Positions 6,749-13,118 of a stretch of 13,118 bases of DNA are shown here, piece by piece (positions within the stretch are counted from its first letter, which is position 1; every line of letters begins with the position of its first letter). The notes beneath the pieces are model-generated. The model saw nothing but the letters and a program-made list of their open reading frames with translations. It had not been told where the DNA came from and searched no databases. Location of the stretch: assembly GCA_023410155.1 (NCBI GenBank), contig JAEYQF010000102.1:1-13118 (forward strand), given 5' to 3'. The translations under genes were made by a program, and so were the position numbers. The DNA comes from Verrucomicrobiota bacterium (GTDB taxonomy: Bacteria; Verrucomicrobiota; Verrucomicrobiia; Opitutales; Opitutaceae).

Positions 6749-8170
6749 TCAGGCTTTCTTCGACGCGGCGATGACCTCGTCGATGCCGCCCTTCATGTAG
6801 AAGTCACCTTCGGCGATGTTATCGAGTTCGCCGTCGAGGATCATCTTGAAGCCGCGGACGGTGTCCTTGACGGACACGTATTTACCCGGCGTGCCGGTGA
6901 ACACTTCCGCGACCGCAAACGGTTGCGAGAGGAAGCGCTGGAGCTTGCGGGCGCGGTAGACGGTGAGCTTGTCCTCGGGGGAGAGCTCATCGAGACCGAG
7001 AATTGCGATGATATCCTGAAGATCCTTGTAGCGTTGGAGGACGCGCTGGACTTCGCGGGCAACCTTATAGTGCTCGTCGCCGACGACGTCGGGTTGGAGC
7101 GCCTTCGAGACGGACGCGAGCGGATCGACGGCCGGATAAATACCGAGTTCGGCAATGGAGCGCTCCAACACGATTGTGGAGTCCAAGTGCGCAAAGGTGT
7201 TCGCGGGCGCCGGGTCGGTGAGGTCGTCGGCGGGCACGTAAACGGCCTGCACGGACGTGATCGAACCCTTCTTCGTCGAGGTGATGCGCTCCTGGAGGAG
7301 GCCCATCTCGTTGGAAAGCGTCGGCTGGTAACCCACCGCGGACGGCGAACGACCGAGGAGCGCGGACACTTCGGAGCCGGCTTGCGAGAAACGGAAGATG
7401 TTGTCGATGAACAGGAGCACGTCCTGGTTCTTCTCGTCGCGGAAATACTCGGTCATCGCGAGCGCCGACAGAGCGACGCGCATACGAGCGCCCGGCGGCT
7501 CGTTCATCTGGCCGTAGACGAGCGCGACCTTCGACTTCGAGAGGTCCTTCTGGTCGATAACGCCCGCGTCGGACATTTCGTGATAGAGGTCGTTACCTTC
7601 ACGGGAGCGCTCGCCCACGCCGGCGAAGACGGAGAAGCCACCGTGCGCCTTGGCGATGTTGTTGATGAGCTCGAGGATCACGACGGTCTTGCCGACGCCC
7701 GCGCCGCCGAATGCACCGGCCTTGCCGCCCTTGATGAACGGGCAGATCAGGTCGATGACCTTGATGCCGGTCTCGAGGATCTGCGCCTTCGTGTCTTGAT
7801 CGACCAGCGCAGGAGCCGGACGGTGAATCGGGTATTTCTTCTCGAACTGGACCGGGCCCTTGCCGTCCACGGGCGTGCCGGTGACGTCGAAGATGCGGCC
7901 GAGCACGCCGTTGCCGACGGGCACAGAGATCGGAGCGCCCGTATCCACCACGTCCATACCGCGCACCAAGCCCTCGGACGAGGACATCGCGATCGAGCGG
8001 ACCACGCCGGCGCCGAGGTGCTGCTCGACCTCGAGCGTGAGAGTTTCCTTCTTCCCCGCGACCGTGAAGTCGACGGTAAGCGCCTGATAGATCGGCGGGA
8101 TGGCGTTCTCCGCGAACTGAACGTCAACGACGGGGCCGATGACTTGGACGATTTTGCCGGTGTTGCTCAT
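6749..8170 (-). CDS. atpD: ATP synthase F1 beta subunit (catalytic)
   Basis: This 473-residue catalytic subunit makes or hydrolyses ATP at three sites of the F1 head. Visible parts: an N-terminal beta-barrel (about 1-80); Walker A GGAGVGKT (155-162, with K161 and T162 as phosphate and Mg ligands); GERSREGNDL (186-195) with the catalytic Glu187; Walker B VLLFIDNIFR (251-260); and the C-terminal DELSPED loop (394-400), the equivalent of DELSEED, which contacts gamma. Length and order are normal for the family. The leader upstream of the ATG has no Shine-Dalgarno sequence but carries a CCCTTTC tract 5 nt before the start. It lies 39 nt after atpG. Confidence 0.99.
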   Translation of the reverse strand: MSNTGKIVQVIGPVVDVQFAENAIPPIYQALTVDFTVAGKKETLTLEVEQHLGAGVVRSIAMSSSEGLVRGMDVVDTGAPISVPVGNGVLGRIFDVTGTPVDGKGPVQFEKKYPIHRPAPALVDQDTKAQILETGIKVIDLICPFIKGGKAGAFGGAGVGKTVVILELINNIAKAHGGFSVFAGVGERSREGNDLYHEMSDAGVIDQKDLSKSKVALVYGQMNEPPGARMRVALSALAMTEYFRDEKNQDVLLFIDNIFRFSQAGSEVSALLGRSPSAVGYQPTLSNEMGLLQERITSTKKGSITSVQAVYVPADDLTDPAPANTFAHLDSTIVLERSIAELGIYPAVDPLASVSKALQPDVVGDEHYKVAREVQRVLQRYKDLQDIIAILGLDELSPEDKLTVYRARKLQRFLSQPFAVAEVFTGTPGKYVSVKDTVRGFKMILDGELDNIAEGDFYMKGGIDEVIAASKKA

Positions 8171-8209
8171 TTTTGGAAAGGGCGGGCGAAACAGATTGGA
8201 GTAAGGTGA

Positions 8210-9088
8210 TCAGGAAGCCGCGAACTGGGCGGCGGCGATCTCTAGAATCTCGGCCGTGATGCCGGCCTGGCGGGCCTTGTTGTATTCGAGGGTGAGATCG
8301 CTGAGGAGCTTTGTGGCGTTGTCCTTCGCGGTCTTCATGGCGACCATGCGCGCGCTGTGCTCCGACGCTTTGGCCGAGAGCACAAGCTGGTAGATGTGGC
8401 GGTTGACGTAGAACGGCAGCAGCGCCTCGAGCACCTGCGTGGCGCTCGGCTCGAAGAGCATTTCGCGGGTGTCGTTCGACGCCTGCGTGACGCCGCCCAG
8501 ATCCGCTTCGGCGTGGGCAACGAACTCCTGCACGTTCTTCAGCGGGAGCACCGGGCGAACGACCGGGAGCTGGACGAGCGTGTTCTTGAAGCGCGGGTAA
8601 ATGACCTCGATCGTGTCGATCACGCCATCGAGGTATTGCTGCATCATGAACTCGACGACCGGCTTCACTTCGCTGAACGCAGCGCGATCGCTGACCGTGA
8701 AGTCAGCGACCATGTCACGCTTCGTGCGCGCGAGGAACTGGGCGCCCTTGCGGCCGATCGCATAGAACTTCGCCGGCGTCTTCACCTCGGTGACGAGCTT
8801 GAGGACGTTGGCGTTGAGCGGGCCGGCGAGGCCCTTGTCGGTCGTGATGACGAGGATGCCGCGCGTCTTGACCGGACGCTGGGTGAGGAACGGATGCTGC
8901 GACTCCTCCACGCGATCGGCGAGCGCGGCGAGCATCTTCGACATGAGCTCGGCGTAGGGCCGCCCGGCGAGGGCCAGCTGCTGCGCCTTCTTCATCTTCG
9001 AAGCGGCAACAAGCTCCATCGCCTTCGTGATCTGGCGGGTGTTCTTGACCGACTTGATGCGTCGGCGGATGTCGCGGGTGGAAGCCAT
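8210..9088 (-). CDS. atpG: ATP synthase F1 gamma subunit
   Basis: This 292-residue central-stalk rotor couples proton flow to catalysis. The N-terminal helix carries the family signature (IRRRIKSVKNTRQITKAMEL, residues 6-25) and the C-terminal helix ends with YNKARQAGITAEILEIAAAQ, together forming the coiled coil inside the alpha-beta ring. The central Rossmann-like region includes GILVITTDKGLAGPLNANVL (75-94). The length matches the usual 285-295. It follows a 91-nt gap with a long inverted repeat after atpA. The ATG at 9088 begins at the conserved N-terminal helix, so the start is firm. Confidence 0.98.
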   Translation of the reverse strand: MASTRDIRRRIKSVKNTRQITKAMELVAASKMKKAQQLALAGRPYAELMSKMLAALADRVEESQHPFLTQRPVKTRGILVITTDKGLAGPLNANVLKLVTEVKTPAKFYAIGRKGAQFLARTKRDMVADFTVSDRAAFSEVKPVVEFMMQQYLDGVIDTIEVIYPRFKNTLVQLPVVRPVLPLKNVQEFVAHAEADLGGVTQASNDTREMLFEPSATQVLEALLPFYVNRHIYQLVLSAKASEHSARMVAMKTAKDNATKLLSDLTLEYNKARQAGITAEILEIAAAQFAAS

Positions 9089-9094
9089 CGAGGG

Positions 9095-9175
9095 ATTTTC
9101 GATTTGGATTTTCGATTTTCGATTTCGAGAGGCGCGCGAACGCCGGTCGAAAATCGAGAATCAAAAATCGAAAAT
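9095..9175 (-). repeat. Long inverted repeat of the 'gattttcga' type between atpA and atpG
   Basis: The left arm (9095-9122) is built from repeated ATTTTCGA/GATTTTCGA units. The right arm (9147-9175) is its reverse complement, with about two mismatches and one gap. The loop of 24 nt holds a small GGCG/CGCC stem (9131-9144). It could form a very long RNA hairpin or a DNA cruciform between the alpha and gamma genes. The units are AT-rich against a GC-rich background. I recall similar repeats in Verrucomicrobia and Planctomycetes intergenic DNA, but that is memory, not a search. Confidence 0.75.
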
Positions 9176-9179
9176 TAAA

Positions 9180-10706
9180 TCAGGCAGTGAAGGTCGGTTT
9201 CCACTCGTCGACGGCGGCCTGGAGTTTGGCCTCGAGGTCCTTGTCGAGAGCGGCCTTGGTGCGGACTTCCGTGAGGAGCGCGTCCTTGCGGGTGGCGAAG
9301 AACTCCTTCAACGAGGCGGCGGCGGCGACAACCCTCTTGGTATCGATGGCGTCGAAGTAGCCGCGCTGCATCGCGAAGAGCACCGCGACCTGAAGCTCGA
9401 TCGGCAGCGGAGCGAACTGCGGCTGCTTGAAGAGTTCAACGATGCGGGCGCCGCGCTCGAGCTGGGCCTTGGTCTTGGCGTCGAGGTCGGAGCCGAATTG
9501 CGCGAAGGCCGCGAGTTCGCGGAACTGCGCCAGCTCGCCCTTGAGTTTACCGCCGACCTGCTTCGTCGCTTTGATCTGTGCGGAAGAACCCACGCGCGAA
9601 ACCGAGAGACCGACGGACACCGCGGGGCGGATGCCTTGGTTGAAGAGATCGGTTTCGAGGAAGATCTGACCGTCGGTGATCGAGATGACGTTCGTCGGGA
9701 TGTAGGCCGAGACGTCGCCGGCGAGCGTCTCGATGATCGGGAGCGCGGTGAGCGAGCCCTTGCCTTCGAGACGAGCAGCGCGCTCGAGCAGGCGGCTGTG
9801 GAGATAGAAAACGTCGCCCGGATACGCTTCGCGGCCGGAGGGTCGCTTCAGGATGAGAGAGATCTGGCGGTAAGCGACGGCGTGCTTGGAGAGATCGTCG
9901 TAAACGATCAGCGCATCCATGCCGTTTTCCATGAACCACTCGCCCATCGCCGCACCGGAGTAAGGCGCCAGGTATTGGTTGGCCGGGTTGTCGGCAGCAG
10001 GAGCGGAAACGATGATCGTGTATTCCAGCGCGCCAGCAGCCTCGAGGGCGCCAATCGTGCGGACGACATTCGACTGCTTTTGGCCGACGGCGACGTAGAT
10101 CGAGTAAACGGGGCGGAACTTCGGGTCTCCAGACGCGAGGCCGACTTTGTTGATCTTCGCCTGGTTGATGATCGTGTCGATCGCGATGGTCGTCTTGCCG
10201 GTGCCGCGGTCGCCGATGATCAGCTCGCGCTGACCACGGCCGATCGGAATCATGGAGTCGATCGCCATGATGCCGGTGAAGAGCGGCTGGTTGACAGACT
10301 TGCGCACGATGATACCGGGCGCGATGCGCTCGACGGGATAGGATTCCGTGACACCGACCGGGCCTTTGCCGTCGACGGCATTGCCAAGCGCGTCGACGAC
10401 GCGACCGAGAAGCTGTTTGCCGACCGGCACGGAGAGCAGGCGGCCGGTGGTCTGGACTTCCTCGCCTTCCTTCAGCTTGGAGTAGTCACCGAGAACGACG
10501 CAGCCGACCTCGTCTTCTTCCAGGTTGAGCGCGATGCCGATGGCGCCGCCGGGGAACTGCACCATCTCGTTATACATCACGTCCGAGAGGCCGTCGATTT
10601 TCGCGACGCCGTCGGCGATCGTGCGGATGGTGCCGGTGTTCTTCTTGACCGCTTTGGTCGAGAGCTTGGCGATCTGTTGTTCGATTTGGTCGAGGACGGT
10701 GCTCAT
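9180..10706 (-). CDS. atpA: ATP synthase F1 alpha subunit
   Basis: This 508-residue non-catalytic nucleotide-binding subunit of the F1 head also anchors the peripheral stalk. Seen in the sequence: the N-terminal beta-barrel (about 28-95); a P-loop GDRGTGKT (165-172), where most alpha subunits have GDRQTGKT; YSIYVAVGQK (201-210); Walker B LIVYDD (266-271); and SVSRVGSSAQ (368-377) with the arginine finger R371 that completes the catalytic site on beta. Between the P-loop and YSIYVAVGQK there is a loop about ten residues longer than in E. coli. The total length is typical. It starts 48 nt after atpH, with a CCCTTTC tract 31 nt upstream and no Shine-Dalgarno sequence. Confidence 0.99.
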   Translation of the reverse strand: MSTVLDQIEQQIAKLSTKAVKKNTGTIRTIADGVAKIDGLSDVMYNEMVQFPGGAIGIALNLEEDEVGCVVLGDYSKLKEGEEVQTTGRLLSVPVGKQLLGRVVDALGNAVDGKGPVGVTESYPVERIAPGIIVRKSVNQPLFTGIMAIDSMIPIGRGQRELIIGDRGTGKTTIAIDTIINQAKINKVGLASGDPKFRPVYSIYVAVGQKQSNVVRTIGALEAAGALEYTIIVSAPAADNPANQYLAPYSGAAMGEWFMENGMDALIVYDDLSKHAVAYRQISLILKRPSGREAYPGDVFYLHSRLLERAARLEGKGSLTALPIIETLAGDVSAYIPTNVISITDGQIFLETDLFNQGIRPAVSVGLSVSRVGSSAQIKATKQVGGKLKGELAQFRELAAFAQFGSDLDAKTKAQLERGARIVELFKQPQFAPLPIELQVAVLFAMQRGYFDAIDTKRVVAAAASLKEFFATRKDALLTEVRTKAALDKDLEAKLQAAVDEWKPTFTA

Positions 10707-10754
10707 GGGCGCTTCGCGCAGTTGAGTGTTATGTGTTGAAAGGGAGAAAATCGA

Positions 10755-11150
10755 TCAGACCGCAGTGGCGAGGGCGGTGAGTTGGTTGGAGACTGACGAT
10801 TCGTAAACGTCGTCGCCCACGCGCACGCGCAGGCCGGCGAGCAAGGAGGGATTCGGCTTCGCAACCCACGTGATCTTGCGGCCGTATTTCTGGGAGAGCG
10901 CCCCAGCGATCGCATCGAGACGGGCCGCATCGGCGGCACCAGCGTGCTCGACGACCGCCTGGCTGCGCGCGATCTCGGAGGCGACCAGGCGCTGGTAGGC
11001 CTTGAGCACCGCGACCGAGTGAGCGGGCTTGTGCTTCTCGATATACTCCAGCACGCCTGCAACGCGCTCCGGCGACACGGCGCCGTCCACAAGGCTGACT
11101 TTCAAAAACTGACGGGCCAGTTGCTGGATTTGTTTTTTCCCGGAAGTCAT
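10755..11150 (-). CDS. atpH: ATP synthase F1 delta subunit, short form
   Basis: This is the peripheral-stalk subunit linking the b subunits to the top of F1. At 131 residues it is about 45 shorter than the usual 175-180. The C-terminal part (about 64-131) aligns with the normal delta C-domain, including KYGRKITWVAKPNPSLLAGL (88-107) and RVGDDVYESSVSNQL. The N-terminal part (1-63) is only about half the usual six-helix bundle. It begins with LARQFLKVSLVDG (11-23), so internal helices appear to be missing rather than the gene being broken. Only 34 nt separate the ATG from the atpF stop, which leaves no room for a longer start without overlap. The frame is intact, so I regard it as a compact lineage variant. 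The identity is supported by position and the C-domain. Confidence 0.93.
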   Translation of the reverse strand: MTSGKKQIQQLARQFLKVSLVDGAVSPERVAGVLEYIEKHKPAHSVAVLKAYQRLVASEIARSQAVVEHAGAADAARLDAIAGALSQKYGRKITWVAKPNPSLLAGLRVRVGDDVYESSVSNQLTALATAV

Positions 11151-11184
11151 GGTTTCGCGTGGAGGCGGTGGAGAAAGGGCGGGA

Positions 11185-11739
11185 TCAGACGTTGGTCAGC
11201 TCACGAGCGGCGCTCTCGTTGTAAGCAGCGCGATCCGCGTCGGTGAGCTTCTTGGCGAGCACGCGCTCGGTCGTGGTGACCACGAGACGGGCGATCTCCG
11301 TGCGGGCGTCGGCGAGCATTTTCTTGTGCTCGAGTTCGATCGCCTGCTGAGCCTTGGCGAGCATCTCAGCCGACTTCGTCGAGGCCTCCTGAGTTTGCTT
11401 GTCGACGAACTCCTTCGCCGTCTTGCGAGCTTCGTCGATGATGCGAGTGGCATCGCCTTGCGCCTGCTTCACGAGCGCAGCGCTCTCCGCGTGCGCGGCG
11501 GCGAGCTTGGCCTGCATCTCTTCGGCGTGCTTGATGCCGGCCTCGATCTTGCGGTTGCGTTCCTCCATCGTCGCCGCGACCGGCTTGATGCCGAACTTGT
11601 AGAGGACGAAGAGAACAACGAGGAAGCTGATCAGCTGCCACACCACGTATTTCCACTCGACGCCGAAGGTCTGGAGCATGTTGGGCTCCGCGGCGTGGGC
11701 ATGTTCAGCGACAGCGGCAAGGAAGAGAGGCAGCGTCAT
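11185..11739 (-). CDS. atpF: ATP synthase Fo subunit b
   Basis: This 184-residue peripheral-stalk subunit has one membrane helix (about 31-48, VVWQLISFLVVLFVLYKFGI), followed by a long charged coiled coil (about 55-160, for example EERNRKIEAGIKHAEEMQAK) that reaches F1 and binds delta. The N-terminus is extended by about 25 residues and begins with a hydrophobic stretch (MTLPLFLAAVAEHAHA) that could be a signal-like or periplasmic segment. An alternative ATG at residue 21 (11679) has GGAG six bases upstream and would give 164 residues, but extended N-termini also occur in related b subunits. The gene follows an 83-nt gap with a strong hairpin after atpE. Confidence 0.95.
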   Translation of the reverse strand: MTLPLFLAAVAEHAHAAEPNMLQTFGVEWKYVVWQLISFLVVLFVLYKFGIKPVAATMEERNRKIEAGIKHAEEMQAKLAAAHAESAALVKQAQGDATRIIDEARKTAKEFVDKQTQEASTKSAEMLAKAQQAIELEHKKMLADARTEIARLVVTTTERVLAKKLTDADRAAYNESAARELTNV

Positions 11740-11785
11740 GACGACAGATCAGGCAGACAGGCGGAAGGGAGAGAAAAAGGGAAAT

Positions 11786-11812
11786 GGCAGCGCGACCTAG
11801 GCGCGCGCTGCC
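11786..11812 (-). promoter_or_regulatory. Strong hairpin after atpE (attenuator or mRNA-stability element)
   Basis: GGCAGCGCG and CGCGCTGCC form a perfect 9-bp GC-rich stem with a 9-nt loop in the 83-nt gap between the c and b genes. On the minus strand it is followed by ATTTCCCTTTTTC, a T-rich tract like a leaky terminator. The c subunit is needed in 8-15 copies against two b, so a partial terminator or 3' stabiliser here would fit. The structure is clear and the function is inferred. Confidence 0.7.
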
Positions 11813-11822
11813 GGACAGACAA

Positions 11823-12032
11823 TTACTTCGCGAGGAAGAGAGCGAGGATGCCGAGACCTTCGGCGAGCGCCATACCGATGATGGCCTGCACGAGGATCTT
11901 GCCGGAAGCGGCGGGATTGCGGCCGACGGCTTCGGCGGCCTTGAGGCCGATGAGCGCGACGCCGAGAGCGGCGCCGAGGAGGCCGAACGCGCTGGCGATG
12001 TTGCCGGTGATTTCAGCGAGGGTGGTGATCAT
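11823..12032 (-). CDS. atpE: ATP synthase Fo subunit c
   Basis: This 69-residue hairpin of two membrane helices forms the proton-carrying rotor ring. Helix 1 is about 8-35, the polar loop is GRNP (37-40), and helix 2 is about 45-67. The ion-binding carboxylate is E58 in GMALAEGLGI. The positions equivalent to the Na+ ligands in Ilyobacter (Gln in helix 1, Ser after the Glu) are Val and Gly here, so it is most likely H+-coupled. The frame is open further upstream (to 12071), but the ATG at 12032 starts at a typical c N-terminus. Only 11 residues follow E58, so helix 2 is shorter at its C-end than in E. coli. Against E. coli, the helix-1 glycines at G29 and G33 are replaced by A26 and L30, which may affect ring packing. 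Confidence 0.97.
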   Translation of the reverse strand: MITTLAEITGNIASAFGLLGAALGVALIGLKAAEAVGRNPAASGKILVQAIIGMALAEGLGILALFLAK

Positions 12033-12100
12033 GTGGGATGTTGTTGTTGGTTGGATTGCCGCCGTGCGCACTCAGAGGCACGCTCCCGACGGTAAAGGGA

Positions 12101-12985
12101 TCAATGGTGCGCGCCCTCCGCGGAACCGTGCGCCTCATCGTGGTCATGGTCCCCACCCTCGTGGTTCGCGAGCAGGCCAATGTAAACCGAGGTGAGGAGT
12201 GTGAAGACAAACGCCTGAATCAGGCCGACGAGCAGCTCCATGAAATAGAAGACCGGAATGAAGCTCGTGCCGTGAAGCAGATTCTCGCCGCCGAAAACGT
12301 TACCGAAAAGGCGGACCGAAAGCGTGAAGGGCCGGATCGCGATCGAGAACACTTCAATCAGACCGACCACCAGGAACACCAATGAGAGCACCGGGTAAAG
12401 CCAGCCGGGCGTCTCTTTCTTGTCGTCTTTGTTACCGAAGAGGTCCCACAGGATGACTTTCGGCCCCGCATACTTGAAGACGATGATCGCCCACGCCCCG
12501 AACGAAATCAGCGCCAGCGCGATGGTGCCGTTGAAATCGGCATTGTGCGGACGGATCCAGGGATTGGTCAGGTGGAAGTGGCCGGTGGCATCGGTGTGGC
12601 CAGTGCCGATTGTGCCGACGCCCGGCAGCAGGCCCATCCAGTTATGAAACAGGATGAAAATGAAAAACGTGACGAGCAGCGGAAACGCGGCGGGGAAAGC
12701 TTTCTTGCCGATGATGGGCTCGAGGATTCCGCGCAGTCCTTCCATCAGAGATTCGATCACCGCCTGACCCTTCGAGGGCACCACAGCGGGTTTGCCAATC
12801 AGCCACAGCACCAGCGTAACCAGGAGGAGCGAAATCATCCACCCGGTCACCATCGCATTGGTGATCGCCCAACCATTGCCGAAATCCACGAGCTTGGCCG
12901 CGCTCGGCGAAACGCCCTCGGCAAATGCGGAACCGCCGCTTGCGAGCAGCACCAAGAGAGAAGCGAGCTTACGGACTCGTGACAT
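12101..12985 (-). CDS. atpB: ATP synthase Fo subunit a
   Basis: This 294-residue membrane subunit provides the two proton half-channels beside the c ring. It begins with a signal-peptide-like stretch (1-22, cut likely near FAEG), then several membrane helices (about 47-66, 98-120, 152-174, 196-216, 240-272). The essential arginine is R225 in RPFTLSVRLFGN, and Q257 in ELLVGLIQAF matches the conserved glutamine of the last helix. Unusual features are a His-containing external loop (around 130-148) and a C-terminal tail NHEGGDHDHDEAHGSAEG (274-291) with six His to the end, probably cytoplasmic. The frame opens upstream to 13081, but the ATG at 12985 directly precedes the signal-like segment and is preferred. 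It is the first gene of the operon in view; any upstream atpI or atpZ would lie outside. Confidence 0.97.
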   Translation of the reverse strand: MSRVRKLASLLVLLASGGSAFAEGVSPSAAKLVDFGNGWAITNAMVTGWMISLLLVTLVLWLIGKPAVVPSKGQAVIESLMEGLRGILEPIIGKKAFPAAFPLLVTFFIFILFHNWMGLLPGVGTIGTGHTDATGHFHLTNPWIRPHNADFNGTIALALISFGAWAIIVFKYAGPKVILWDLFGNKDDKKETPGWLYPVLSLVFLVVGLIEVFSIAIRPFTLSVRLFGNVFGGENLLHGTSFIPVFYFMELLVGLIQAFVFTLLTSVYIGLLANHEGGDHDHDEAHGSAEGAHH

Positions 12986-13022
12986 GGGCGCAGGAGGAAG
13001 GGTGTGATTGTGGAAGCTGACG

Positions 13023-13051
13023 AAAAAGCCGAACCGCCGCGCCTCCGTCAA
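13023..13051 (-). promoter_or_regulatory. Possible promoter of the atp operon
   Basis: On the minus strand a TTGACG box (13051 down to 13046) is followed, after 17 bases, by CTTTTT (13028 to 13023), about 37 nt before the atpB ATG. The -35 match is good but the -10 match is poor, so this is only a candidate. Transcription may instead begin upstream of the window. Confidence 0.25.
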
Positions 13052-13118
13052 CGTCCGAAATCGAGAGTTCCCCTCCCCCACCCCCAGAAGTAGACCGAAG
13101 GGCCCCCCGCCGCCCGCG

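Noticed and set aside
6923..8209. 428-codon plus-strand open frame opposite atpD
   Set aside because: It is antisense to a highly conserved gene and has shadow-like composition.
10709..10719. Small GCGC/GCGC hairpin just before the atpA start
   Set aside because: The stem is only 4 bp with a 3-nt loop, which is expected by chance in GC-rich DNA.
9027..10739. 570-codon plus-strand open frame opposite atpA, starting in the AT-rich repeat
   Set aside because: It is the antisense shadow of atpA; the Lys/Ile/Glu-rich start comes from the repeat units and is not a protein domain.
11823..12032. Sodium-type ATP synthase
   Set aside because: The Na+ ligand positions in subunit c (Gln in helix 1 and Ser/Thr after the carboxylate) are Val and Gly here.
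12986..13081. Longer N-terminus for subunit a starting at 13081
   Set aside because: The extra 32 residues precede a signal-peptide-like segment and look like untranslated leader; the ATG at 12985 gives a normal protein.
1..13118. CRISPR array, tRNA or rRNA genes, insertion sequences
   Set aside because: No regularly spaced repeats, cloverleaf-like sequence, rRNA-like stretch or transposase reading frame was recognised.

Overview
The window is a dense, GC-rich bacterial chromosome segment whose main content is a complete F1Fo ATP synthase operon on the minus strand (about 12985 down to 6240). Its order is the classical atpB-E-F-H-A-G-D-C. Downstream of it, behind a terminator, lies a ferrous-iron uptake cluster on the same strand (tandem-domain feoA, feoB, and a 54-residue Cys-rich membrane protein). 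The left third holds a plus-strand zinc-metallopeptidase gene, a minus-strand AraC-family regulator, and the 5' part of a secreted GH13 alpha-amylase that runs off the left edge.

Organism: the protein styles, the short delta subunit, the 'gattttcga'-type intergenic repeat between atpA and atpG, and the complete lack of Shine-Dalgarno sequences suggest Verrucomicrobiota, perhaps Opitutales/Opitutaceae. This is an inference from recalled family features, not a database result, and is moderate to low in confidence.

Layout from left to right: 1-805 amylase (minus, partial); 806-1010 intergenic with a GGTCNGACC pair and a motif shared with the regulator; 1011-2039 AraC regulator (minus); 2040-2237 divergent control region with an imperfect palindrome; 2238-3287 metallopeptidase (plus); 3288-3360 convergent gap able to form hairpins; 3361-3525 FeoB-associated small protein; 3525-5648 feoB; 5652-6155 feoA; 6207-6231 atp terminator; 6240-12985 the atp operon; 12986-13118 the leader upstream of atpB.

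How the genes work together: the eight atp genes encode all subunits of one proton-type ATP synthase (a, c, b, delta, alpha, gamma, beta, epsilon). The Feo genes form a translationally coupled Fe(II) uptake unit. The regulator and amylase share a 14-base upstream motif (13 of 14 identical) at a similar distance from their starts, which suggests one sugar-responsive regulon.

The most interesting non-gene signal is the placement of RNA hairpins in the atp operon. The three longest intercistronic gaps, each carrying an inverted repeat, fall exactly where a high-copy subunit gene is followed by a low-copy one (c to b, alpha to gamma, beta to epsilon). No insertion sequence, CRISPR array, tRNA or rRNA was seen, and no gene-free stretch exceeds about 205 bases.
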